A stretch of DNA of 64,000 nt, from contig NZ_CALEJS010000015.1 of NCBI RefSeq assembly GCF_937898475.1, forward strand, positions 653,877 through 717,876. Direction: 5' to 3'. The stretch is from an uncultured Chitinophaga sp. Its GTDB lineage: Bacteria > Bacteroidota > Bacteroidia > Chitinophagales > Chitinophagaceae. Made by a program: the position numbers and the translations under genes. This document shows, one piece after another, positions 8,477 through 15,784 of this stretch; within the stretch, counting starts at the first letter, position 1; each line of letters opens with the position of its first letter. The notes beneath the pieces are model-generated. The model had not been told where the DNA came from and ran no database searches. It saw nothing but the letters and a program-made list of their open reading frames with translations.

Positions 8477-8484
8477 TATATTTG
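8477..8484 (+). promoter_or_regulatory. Candidate PAP2 gene -7 box (TATATTTG)
   Basis: A perfect TAnnTTTG box. It places transcription start near 8491, downstream of the apparent GTG at 8437, and so argues for the TTG start at 8518. The -33 position falls in the repeat island arm and has no TTTG. Confidence 0.45.
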
Positions 8485-8517
8485 TCAAAAAATTGTTTAC
8501 AGAAAACTAATATCCTT

Positions 8518-9369
8518 TTGCGTACATCCCGATATCTCAGCTACTGCCTGACACTGCTGATTCCCATGCTTGCCAGCGCACAAACAGACAGCAGCCGCGT
8601 AAACAGTGACAGCCTGCAACTGAGTTCTACAGACACCACACATGCCCCAACGGACAGCATGATCAGATACCGTATTAATGGTACTTACCTGAAAAGTATT
8701 TTCGAAGACCTGGGTTATACGGTGAGCCGTCCGGCGCACTGGCATAAAAAAGATTTTACACGCCTGGGAATTGTATTTGGGGTTACCGGGGGCTTAATGC
8801 TGGCTGACTATGAGATCAAACGGGCCTTTCAGCTGAATCAGACTAAATTCCTGAACAGTGTTGCGCATGAGATAGAACCTTTCGGCAATGCTTACTCCCC
8901 TTACCTGATACTGGGCATGTACGCTGTTGGGGTGGTAACAAAGAACCGCAACCTGGAACATGCTTCGCTGATGACCACCAAATCCCTGCTCATTTCTACC
9001 CTGCTCTATACTACCGCTAAAGTGATCATTCGAAGGGAAAGGCCTTCCTTTACCGATAACACCGCCAATTATGATCCGCCCTTTACGGCAGACCGTAAGC
9101 ATACCTCCTTTCCATCCGGACATATGCTTACGGTTACTACGGTGGCCACTGCCCTTTCAGAAATTTATGGGGAAGACCATCCCTGGGTGCCCTGGGTTGC
9201 ATACAGCGTTGCCGGGCTTACAGGCCTGTCAAGGCTATATCATAACCGCCACTGGTCAAGCGACGTCTGGATCGGCGCATCCCTTGGCTATTTTGTTACC
9301 AAGACGGTTTTCAAGCACCAGCGTCAGCGCTCAAAAAGGGGTACCTATAATCTACCGGCGGTACCATAG
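8518..9369 (+). CDS. PAP2-superfamily phosphatase
   Basis: The three PAP2 motifs are complete: KVIIRRERP (K-x6-RP), FPSGH, and SRLYHNRHWSSD (SR-x5-H-x3-D), so it is a vanadium-haloperoxidase-fold acid phosphatase of lipid or undecaprenyl-pyrophosphate type. The frame is open from a GTG at 8437, but that start would lie in a repeat island and upstream of the -7 box. TTG at 8518 gives MRTSRYLSYC, then a hydrophobic stretch and LASAQ, a good signal peptide, and is preferred (283 residues). The mature N-terminus is Ser/Thr/Asp-rich before the membrane helices. Its 3' end overlaps the convergent pruA gene by 59 bp. Substrate is inferred, not shown. Confidence 0.88.
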   Translation: MRTSRYLSYCLTLLIPMLASAQTDSSRVNSDSLQLSSTDTTHAPTDSMIRYRINGTYLKSIFEDLGYTVSRPAHWHKKDFTRLGIVFGVTGGLMLADYEIKRAFQLNQTKFLNSVAHEIEPFGNAYSPYLILGMYAVGVVTKNRNLEHASLMTTKSLLISTLLYTTAKVIIRRERPSFTDNTANYDPPFTADRKHTSFPSGHMLTVTTVATALSEIYGEDHPWVPWVAYSVAGLTGLSRLYHNRHWSSDVWIGASLGYFVTKTVFKHQRQRSKRGTYNLPAVP

Positions 9370-10951
9370 TTTCTTTGATGGTCCTTGCATTTAACCAGCG
9401 ATAGAGGTTCAGCATGGAGCCGGCCTTGTCGTTGGTACCGGAAGCCCTGGCGCCGCCAAAAGGCTGCTGGCCTACTACTGCACCGGTCGGTTTATCGTTG
9501 ATGTAAAAATTGCCTGCACTGTTTACCAGTTTCCGGGTAGCCAGTTCAATAGCGTAACGGTCCTGGGAAAGGATAGAACCGGTAAGTGCATAATCGGAAG
9601 TACTGTCTACCAGTTCCAGGATCTCTTCAAATTTCTCCGCATCGTATACGAAGATGGTCAGCACCGGGCCGAAGATCTCTTCACACATACTCCGGTACTT
9701 AGCGTCTGTGGTAACGATCACGGTAGGTTCAACAAAGTAACCCTCTGTTTTACTGTAACCGCCACCGGCAATGATCTTTGTGCTATGGTCCTTTTTAGCC
9801 TGGTCTATATACGCAGCGATCTTGTCGAATGAACGCTCATCGATCACCGCGTTGACGAAGTTGCCAAAATCCTCTACAGTACCCATTTTCATCGTACCCA
9901 ATGTAGCCGTCAGTTTAGACAGTACCTCTTCTGCCAGGTTGGAAGGCAGGTAGGCACGGGAAGCTGCGGAACATTTTTGCCCCTGGTATTCAAATGCACC
10001 ACGGGCCAGGGCAGTCACCACAACATCTACCTGGGCAGATGGGTGTGCTACCACAAAGTCTTTACCACCGGTTTCACCAACAATGCGCGGGTAAGACCTG
10101 TATTTGCTGATGTTAGTACCAATGGTCTTCCACATCTGCTGGAACACCCCGGTAGAACCGGTGAAGTGGATACCGGCAAAATCGCGGTGCGCAAAACAAA
10201 CATCGCCTAATACGGGGCCATCTGCATATACCAGGTTGATTACGCCGTCAGGCAGACCTGCTTCTAGCAGGATCTTCATAAACATACTGGCGGAATACAC
10301 CTGCGTATTGGCAGGTTTCCATACCACTACGTTGCCGCACATGGCAGGCGCCGTAGGCAGGTTGCCACCAATGGCGGTGAAGTTGAAAGGCGTTACTGCC
10401 AGTACAAAACCTTCCAGGGGGCGGTATTCCGTTCTGTTATGGATGCCGGCGGGGCTGTAAGGCTGTTGTTTATAGATATCGCTCAGGTAATGCACGTTAA
10501 ACCGCAGGAAGTCTATCAGCTCACAGGCGCTGTCTATTTCGGCCTGGTAGGCGTTCTTGCTCTGGCCCAGCATGGTAGCCGCGTTCATGTGGTAGCGGTA
10601 CTTGGTGGCAATGAGCTCGGCTGCACGCAGGAAAATGGCGGCACGCTGTTCCCAGGGGGTGGCGGCCCATTGCGCCTGAGCTGCCAGCGCCGCATCAATG
10701 GCTGATTTTACATGGCTGTCATCTCCCATGTGGAAATGCCCCAGCTTGTGTTTTATTTCGTGCGGGGGATGGATATCTACCGTTTTACCGGTACGTACCT
10801 CTTTACCGCCAATGTACATGGGAATATCTGCAGTTTCGGATTTGAAAGCAGCCAGTTGTTTTTTTAATGCTGCCCTTTCGGGAGAGCCTGGCGCGTAGCT
10901 GTATACCGGCTCGTTCTGGGGTGCTGCAAATTGAAAATAAGCGTTATGCAT
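9311..10951 (-). CDS. pruA: L-glutamate gamma-semialdehyde dehydrogenase (1-pyrroline-5-carboxylate dehydrogenase)
   Basis: A 546-residue aldehyde dehydrogenase. The length and N-terminal block (MYIGGKEVRTG, PHEIKHKLGHFH) are those of eukaryote-like P5C dehydrogenase. It oxidises glutamate semialdehyde to glutamate with NAD as the second step of proline catabolism. Visible motifs are VTPFNFTAIGGN, the NAD-binding FTGSTGVF, GGKDF with the general-base Glu just before (VGETGGKD), the catalytic Cys in GQKCSAASRAY, and EIFGPVLT. The start is ATG at 10951; two further codons upstream would need a TTG. No proline dehydrogenase (putA/prodh) gene is in the window. The 3' end overlaps the PAP2 gene in convergent orientation. 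Confidence 0.95.
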   Translation of the reverse strand: MHNAYFQFAAPQNEPVYSYAPGSPERAALKKQLAAFKSETADIPMYIGGKEVRTGKTVDIHPPHEIKHKLGHFHMGDDSHVKSAIDAALAAQAQWAATPWEQRAAIFLRAAELIATKYRYHMNAATMLGQSKNAYQAEIDSACELIDFLRFNVHYLSDIYKQQPYSPAGIHNRTEYRPLEGFVLAVTPFNFTAIGGNLPTAPAMCGNVVVWKPANTQVYSASMFMKILLEAGLPDGVINLVYADGPVLGDVCFAHRDFAGIHFTGSTGVFQQMWKTIGTNISKYRSYPRIVGETGGKDFVVAHPSAQVDVVVTALARGAFEYQGQKCSAASRAYLPSNLAEEVLSKLTATLGTMKMGTVEDFGNFVNAVIDERSFDKIAAYIDQAKKDHSTKIIAGGGYSKTEGYFVEPTVIVTTDAKYRSMCEEIFGPVLTIFVYDAEKFEEILELVDSTSDYALTGSILSQDRYAIELATRKLVNSAGNFYINDKPTGAVVGQQPFGGARASGTNDKAGSMLNLYRWLNARTIKETMVPPVDYRYPFLSADAGA

Positions 10952-10996
10952 CCTCAAGTAAGTTTTGGTTTACGATTTTGTTGTTGGAGCGTTCGG

Positions 10997-11090
10997 AGTC
11001 TATAGTCCATGATCCGTAGTCCATAGTAAACCCGGATCGACCGGAGCTGCTATGGACTACAGACCATTAACCATGGACTGTGTACTATGC
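10997..11090. repeat. Heptamer-periodic inverted repeat island 6 (AGTCCAT/ACTATGG words)
   Basis: Left arm 10997-11031: AGTCTAT, AGTCCAT, GATCCGT, AGTCCAT, AGTAAAC. Right arm 11049-11090: GCTATGG, ACTACAG, ACCATTA, ACCATGG, ACTGTGT, ACTATGC. The arms are inverted around a CCGGATCGACCGG centre. The last right-arm word contains the prfB stop codon (11085-11087). The words are shared with islands 5, 7 and 15. Confidence 0.75.
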
Positions 11091-12174
11091 TTCTTCCTTC
11101 GCCATCATCAAATAGGCCTTTATAAAGCCGCCCAGTTCACCATCCATTACGGGTTGTACGTTGCCCACCTCAAAATCTGTGCGGTGGTCTTTGATCATCT
11201 TGTAGGGATGGAATACATAAGAGCGGATCTGGGAGCCCCATTCAATCTTGCGTTTGTTGGCGTTGGCCGCATTCTTCAGTTCTTCGCGTTTGCGTATCTC
11301 TTCTTCGTACAGGCGGGATTTTAACATGGTGAGGGCCTTTTCGCGGTTCTCCCCTTGTGTCCGGGCCTGCTGGCATTCGATGATGATGCCGGAAGGGATA
11401 TGCTTTAAACGTACGGCGGTTTCCACCTTGTTTACGTTTTGTCCGCCCTTGCCACCGGAACGGTAGAATTCCCATTCCAGATCGGCCGGGTTGACCGCAA
11501 TTTCGATGGTGTCGTCTACCAGCGGGTAAACAAATACGGAGGCGAAAGAGGTATGACGCCGCGCATTGGCATCAAAAGGCGAGATACGCACCAGGCGGTG
11601 CACACCGCTCTCTGCCTTAAGCAGTCCATAGGCAAATTCGCCGTCAAACTCCAGCGTAGCAGATTTAATACCTGCGCCGTCGCCGTACTGTACATCAATT
11701 TCTGATACTTTCCAGCCCTGCTTTTCGCCGTACATGCGATACATACGCAGCAGCATTTCTGCCCAATCCTGGCTTTCGGTGCCACCGGCGCCGGAATTGA
11801 TGGTCAATACTGCCGGCATTTCGTCTTCCGGCTGGTTCAGGGTGGATTTAAATTCCAGCTCATCCAGGGCGTTCAGCGCTTTTTCATACGCTTCCTGCAC
11901 TTCCTGTTCAGAGGCTTCGCCTTCTTTCTGGAAATCGTTTAACACTGCGCTGTCCTCAATAGCGGTTTGCACCTGCTCGTAGAGGTCTACCCAGAATTTG
12001 TTAACCTTGATCTCTTTCAGAATGGAAGTTGCCCGGGCATTATCGTCCCAAAAACCGGGCGCAAGGGTAAGCTGTTTGTCATTTTCCATTTTGGCTATGC
12101 GGTCAGGGACGTTAAAGAAAACCTCCCAGGACGTGGAGACGGTCCCTCATAGCTTTAAGTTGCTCTGCTGTCAT
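11085..12174 (-). CDS. prfB: Peptide chain release factor 2, with programmed +1 frameshift
   Basis: RF2 releases nascent chains at UGA and UAA. The stop-codon recognition tripeptide SPF (RISPFDANARR) identifies RF2 rather than RF1, and GGQ is in SGGKGGQNVNK. The continuous frame starts at an internal ATG (12089), which would lack the normal N-terminus. Upstream a short frame begins with ATG at 12174 (MTAEQLKAMRDRL), runs 20 codons to CTT (12117-12115) and hits TAA (12114-12112). Skipping T12114 continues as NVPDRIAKM into the main frame, giving about 362 residues, normal for RF2. A Shine-Dalgarno-like GGGAGG sits 4 nt before the CTT. This is the classic autoregulatory CTT-stop-C slip site, here with TAA instead of the usual TGA. 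Confidence 0.95.
12108..12126 (-). promoter_or_regulatory. prfB programmed +1 frameshift site
   Basis: Minus strand GGGAGG, four T, then CTTTAAC. The SD-like hexamer, the slippery CTT and an in-frame stop followed by C are the known elements of RF2 autoregulation. Low RF2 slows termination at the stop and allows the slip. Confidence 0.88.
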
Positions 12175-12196
12175 AGGGCGCAAATGTATGGAAAAA

Positions 12197-12288
12197 AGTC
12201 GATAGTCCATAGCCGGTAGTCCTTCTCCATTCCCCCTTACTTACTGATCCCGGCATGCAGTGGACCATGGGCCATTGCGCATGGACGC
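12197..12288. repeat. Heptamer-periodic inverted repeat island 7 (AGTCCAT/ATGGACC words)
   Basis: Left arm 12197-12224: AGTCGAT, AGTCCAT, AGCCGGT, AGTCCTT. Right arm 12260-12288: GTGGACC, ATGGGCC, ATTGCGC, ATGGACG. The arms are inverted. It lies between the divergent prfB and TspO-like genes. Confidence 0.68.
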
Positions 12289-12342
12289 TTTAGCATAATA
12301 TTTGCAGTTTTTTAACAGTACTGTCCAAACCTAACTATTGCC

Positions 12343-13155
12343 ATGATTACCGATGAGACGCTCCATTACAAAAACCAGTCGGTCTTCCACGTCATCGGGT
12401 TTGTGCTGGTAATCGCAGTAAATATCATGGCGGTATGGCTGCCTATCAACGGGCAGCAAACCGGAATGGTTGCTGATAAATATCCTAATCTGCTGGTGCC
12501 TGCGGGCTTTACTTTCAGCATTATCTGGACATTGATTTACCTGGCCCTGCTGACCTTTACTATTTACCAACTCTGGCTGGCATTCTGGGGAAAACATCCT
12601 CAGGAACTGAGCAGGTTGATGACCCGCATGCGATATTGGTGGATGATCAGCTGCGTAGCCAATGCCTGCTGGCTTTTTGCCTGGCATTATGAACTTGTAC
12701 CACTGTCCGTGTTCATTATGCTGCTGTTGCTGATCTCCCTCATCGCCATCCGGCACAATTTCTCCATCGGCAATCCTGCGGCGCCGCTGCGCGAAAAATT
12801 GTTCGTACACTTTCCCTTCAGCCTGTACCTGGGCTGGATCAGCATTGCCACTGTTGTTAATATCACCGCCCTGATGGTATATTGGGGATGGAATGGACAG
12901 GGCGTTTCGCAGGTGGTATGGGCGGTTCTGATGATCGGCCTCAGCGCCGGCGTATCGGCGTACATGATCCTGCAGCATCACAGCATCACCTACGGACTGG
13001 TAAACGCCTGGGCCTTTTACGGCATCATCATGAAACGAAAACAGACGGATGTAATCTCCGAGCACCTGGTCATACAAGCGGCCATCATTGCTATCGGGCT
13101 CATCGCCGTGGCTATTTCCTGGAAGCTGTACCGGGTGCGGCGCCCAGATGTATAA
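12343..13155 (+). CDS. TspO/MBR-like polytopic membrane protein
   Basis: A 270-residue protein with about eight hydrophobic segments. The second hydrophobic block, LLVPAGFTFSIIWTLIYLAL, closely resembles the P-x-G-x-x-F-x-x-x-W-x-x-x-Y signature of TspO tryptophan-rich sensory proteins, and Trp is abundant (WLFAWHYE, YWGWNGQG). TspO proteins bind tetrapyrroles and cholesterol-like ligands, but canonical TspO has five helices and about 160 residues; this one is longer, so ligand and role are open. It is a single gene, divergent from prfB, with a near-consensus -7 box (TAATATTTG, 12296-12304) just after island 7. Confidence 0.62.
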   Translation: MITDETLHYKNQSVFHVIGFVLVIAVNIMAVWLPINGQQTGMVADKYPNLLVPAGFTFSIIWTLIYLALLTFTIYQLWLAFWGKHPQELSRLMTRMRYWWMISCVANACWLFAWHYELVPLSVFIMLLLLISLIAIRHNFSIGNPAAPLREKLFVHFPFSLYLGWISIATVVNITALMVYWGWNGQGVSQVVWAVLMIGLSAGVSAYMILQHHSITYGLVNAWAFYGIIMKRKQTDVISEHLVIQAAIIAIGLIAVAISWKLYRVRRPDV

Positions 13156-13223
13156 TTTACGGTTTTACATGTATGGTTTCCGTATTAGCTTAATCTTATC
13201 TGGCAAATCTGGATTGTATCGAT

Positions 13224-13231
13224 TATTTTTG
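13224..13231 (+). promoter_or_regulatory. Candidate pgi -7 box (TATTTTTG)
   Basis: A TAnnTTTG match 24 nt upstream of the pgi ATG, without a good -33 partner. Confidence 0.32.
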
Positions 13232-13254
13232 GTCAGCATAAATACACAAGCTAT

Positions 13255-14907
13255 ATGTTCCCATCGACGAATCCTACCACCACGAAAGCCTGGCAGCAAC
13301 TGCAACAGCATGCCGCCGGCATGAAGCAGGTACATATGCGCAAGCTCTTTGCCGAAGATGCGCAACGTTTCGAGCAATTTTCCCTGCGTTTTGAAGATAT
13401 ACTGTTCGACTACTCCAAGAATCTGATAACAAAGGAAACGATCGGACTGCTGCTGGACCTTGCACGCGAATGCCAGGTGGAAGCAGGCAGGGAGGCCATG
13501 TTCGGGGCGGAAAAGATCAATGCTACCGAGAACAGGGCCGTGCTGCATACTGCCCTGCGCAATGTGAGCAACGAACCGGTGGTGCTGGATGGAAAGAATG
13601 TAATGGAAGATGTGAATGCCGTACTGCAGAAGATGGAACAATACTGCAAACAGATCCATACCGGCGAGCTGAAAGGATATACCGGCAAGCCTATACGTTA
13701 TATCGTTAACATCGGTATCGGCGGCTCCGATCTTGGCCCCGTAATGGTAACGGAAGCCCTCCGTCCCTACTGGGTAAAAGGCATGCAGCCTTACTTTGTT
13801 TCCAATGTGGATGGCACCCACATTGCTGAGACCCTGAAGAAAGTAACACCGGATGAAACGTTGTTCCTGATAGCTTCCAAGACCTTTACCACCCAGGAGA
13901 CCATGACTAATGCGCTTACGGCCAGACAGTGGTTCCTGGAGCATGCCAAAGACGAGGCGCATATTGCCCTGCACTTTGCAGCGCTTTCTACCAATGAGAA
14001 AGCAGTAACGGCATTTGGCATCAACCCGAAGAACATGTTTGAGTTTTGGGACTGGGTAGGCGGCCGCTACTCGCTGTGGTCTGCCATCGGCCTGAGCATT
14101 GCCCTTACCATCGGCTTTGACAACTTCAAACAATTGTTAGAAGGTGCACATGCGGTTGATAAACACTTCAGGGAAACGCCGCTGGAAAAGAATATACCGG
14201 TTATTATGGCACTGGTTGGCCTGTGGTACGGTAATTTCTTTGATGCACATACAGAAGCCATTCTGCCATATGATCAATACATGCACCGCTTTGCCGCTTA
14301 TTTCCAGCAGGGAAATATGGAAAGCAATGGTAAATATGTAGACCGTAACGGACAGCCGGTCAGCTACCAGACTGGTCCGATCGTATGGGGCGAGCCTGGT
14401 ACCAACGGACAGCACGCCTTCTACCAGCTGATCCACCAGGGCACCAAACTGATCCCCTGTGATTTTATTGCACCTGCCATCAGCCACAATCCTACCAGCG
14501 ATCATCATGTAAAACTGCTCTCTAACTTCTTCGCACAAACGGAGGCGCTGATGAACGGCAAAACAGCGGAAGAGGTAAAGGCCGAACTCGAAAAGTCAGG
14601 GCTGACTGCTGATGAAATAGCAAAATTAACGCCGTATAAAGTATTTACCGGCAACCGCCCTACCAACTCTTTCCTGGTAAAAGAGATCACACCCCGTTCA
14701 CTGGGCTCACTGACAGCCCTGTACGAACACAAGATATTTGTGCAGGGAGTGATCTGGAATATATACACGTTTGACCAGTGGGGTGTGGAGTTAGGTAAAC
14801 AGCTGGCCAATAAGATATTACCCGAGCTGCAAAACGCAGATAAAGTGACAGGGCATGATGCGAGCACGAATGGATTGATCAATGAGTGGAAGAAGATGAA
14901 AGAGTAA
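13255..14907 (+). CDS. pgi: Glucose-6-phosphate isomerase
   Basis: A 550-residue cytoplasmic enzyme interconverting glucose-6-phosphate and fructose-6-phosphate. Signatures are VNIGIGGSDLGPVMV (phosphate-binding SIS domain), IASKTFTTQETMTNA, the active-site Glu region MESNGKYVDRNG, WGEPGTNGQHAFYQL with the catalytic His, and the C-terminal FDQWGVELGKQLA containing the conserved Lys. The length equals the long (E. coli/eukaryote-type) PGI form. It is transcribed alone, 99 bp after the TspO-like gene, and followed by a large palindrome. Confidence 0.98.
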   Translation: MFPSTNPTTTKAWQQLQQHAAGMKQVHMRKLFAEDAQRFEQFSLRFEDILFDYSKNLITKETIGLLLDLARECQVEAGREAMFGAEKINATENRAVLHTALRNVSNEPVVLDGKNVMEDVNAVLQKMEQYCKQIHTGELKGYTGKPIRYIVNIGIGGSDLGPVMVTEALRPYWVKGMQPYFVSNVDGTHIAETLKKVTPDETLFLIASKTFTTQETMTNALTARQWFLEHAKDEAHIALHFAALSTNEKAVTAFGINPKNMFEFWDWVGGRYSLWSAIGLSIALTIGFDNFKQLLEGAHAVDKHFRETPLEKNIPVIMALVGLWYGNFFDAHTEAILPYDQYMHRFAAYFQQGNMESNGKYVDRNGQPVSYQTGPIVWGEPGTNGQHAFYQLIHQGTKLIPCDFIAPAISHNPTSDHHVKLLSNFFAQTEALMNGKTAEEVKAELEKSGLTADEIAKLTPYKVFTGNRPTNSFLVKEITPRSLGSLTALYEHKIFVQGVIWNIYTFDQWGVELGKQLANKILPELQNADKVTGHDASTNGLINEWKKMKE

Positions 14908-14915
14908 GGTTACAG

Positions 14916-15053
14916 AGGAGCAGCCAAGCTTAATGTGCGCGGGGCGACGAAGCAATCCTTTAAATAACAAATGGTAATAACGTTTATTGGTTACCGTTTG
15001 ACATTTAAAGGATTGCTTTGTCGCCCCGCACGCTTTTTCTACACGGCTCCTCA
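14916..15053. repeat. 138-bp long imperfect palindrome after pgi
   Basis: The outer arms GAGGAGC.../...GGCTCCTC enclose GGGGCGACGAAGCAATCC and its near-perfect complement GGATTGCTTTGTCGCCCC. Inside, CAAATGGTAA pairs with TTACCGTTTG. Nearly the whole 138 bp can fold on itself. It contains the GAAGCAATC/GATTGCTT word of the dispersed palindrome at 15080-15113 in both orientations. Confidence 0.72.
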
Positions 15054-15079
15054 AAGAAAACTCGTTTACTGGTTAAAAA

Positions 15080-15113
15080 GATTGCTTCGTCGCGGCTCCC
15101 CGCAATGACGGGG
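15080..15113. repeat. REP-like palindrome (GATTGCTTCGTCG ... CGCAATGACG)
   Basis: GATTGCTTCGTCGCGG followed by CTCCCCGCAATGACGG. This arrangement of GATTGCTTCGTCG with CGCAATGACG resembles a short dispersed palindrome I know from many bacterial genomes. It lies beside the 138-bp palindrome that carries the same word. Confidence 0.6.
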
Positions 15114-15128
15114 ATGAAGACCCCTATA

Positions 15129-15160
15129 AAAACAAAAAACCCCCGGAAAAATCCGGAGGT
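15129..15160 (-). terminator. Rho-independent terminator of the DUF3276 gene
   Basis: CCCCCGGA (15140-15147) pairs with TCCGGAGG (15152-15159), with one mismatch. The A-rich run at 15129-15139 becomes a U tract on the minus strand, 29 nt past the stop codon. Confidence 0.75.
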
Positions 15161-15188
15161 CCTATCCGTGAAAAAAAACGTAAAAATC

Positions 15189-15626
15189 TTACCATTTGTC
15201 TACATCATCGCTGTGAGATGCGGCGGCTGCAGCGGGCGTTGTAACAGCAGCTTCTACTACCGGCGTGCTTTCAGCGGCAGCGCTGTCTACTACTACCTCG
15301 TTGTCATCCTCTCCGTCTTCTCTCACATAATCGTGGTTGTAAGCATCAAAGTCGAAATCGGGCATCAACTCGGTCTTTACGTAGTTGATGGTTTCTGTCA
15401 ATGCGTTCAGGAATTTGTTAAAGTCTTCCTTGTACAGGAATACTTTATGCCTGTCGTAACCGTTGTCATTGAAACGCTTCTTACTTTCTGTGATCGTCAG
15501 AAAGTAGTCGTTCCCCCGAGTGGTCTTTACATCAAAGAAGTACGTTCTTCTTTTACCCGCTTTCAATCGTTTAGAAAAGATGCTGTCGTTGTTTCTTTCC
15601 TGTTGATTGTTGTTTTCGTACGCCAC
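15189..15626 (-). CDS. DUF3276 PUR-alpha-like nucleic-acid-binding protein
   Basis: A 145-residue protein. The core FSKRLKAGKRRTYFFDVKTT and DYFLTITESKK, then HKVFLYKEDFNKFLNAL, is the beta-beta-beta-beta-alpha PUR repeat typical of DUF3276 in Bacteroidota, related to PUR-alpha and the Borrelia regulator BpuR. Such proteins bind single-stranded DNA or RNA, and a regulatory role is inferred. The C-terminal third is an acidic/Ala-rich low-complexity tail (VVDSAAAESTPVVEAAV). It is monocistronic, with the best promoter in the window upstream and a terminator downstream. The family assignment is good and the target unknown. Confidence 0.85.
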   Translation of the reverse strand: MAYENNNQQERNNDSIFSKRLKAGKRRTYFFDVKTTRGNDYFLTITESKKRFNDNGYDRHKVFLYKEDFNKFLNALTETINYVKTELMPDFDFDAYNHDYVREDGEDDNEVVVDSAAAESTPVVEAAVTTPAAAAASHSDDVDKW

Positions 15627-15676
15627 AGTTGATAGATTTAAGTGTTAACGAATCAATCCTGTTATTCAATAAGCAA

Positions 15677-15706
15677 CAAATATACTATTGTTTTACAAAT
15701 ATCAAA
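15677..15706 (-). promoter_or_regulatory. Bacteroidota-type promoter of the DUF3276 gene
   Basis: On the minus strand a -33 TTTG (15703-15706) is followed after 18 nt by -7 TATATTTG (15677-15684), both matching consensus at normal spacing. The start ATG is 50 nt downstream. Confidence 0.65.
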
Positions 15707-15784
15707 ATAATTTTAAATGATTTTATCAACAGATGGAAAACTCTGGGCGATAAGGGGTTACCGGTATATATAAAAAAATGAGTA

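Noticed and set aside
8437..8517. Upstream GTG start for the PAP2 gene
   Set aside because: It lies in the repeat island and before the predicted transcription start; the peptide it would add has no signal character.
13165..14133. Open frame of 322 codons antisense to pgi
   Set aside because: Shadow frame produced by codon composition; the pgi motifs on the other strand are complete.
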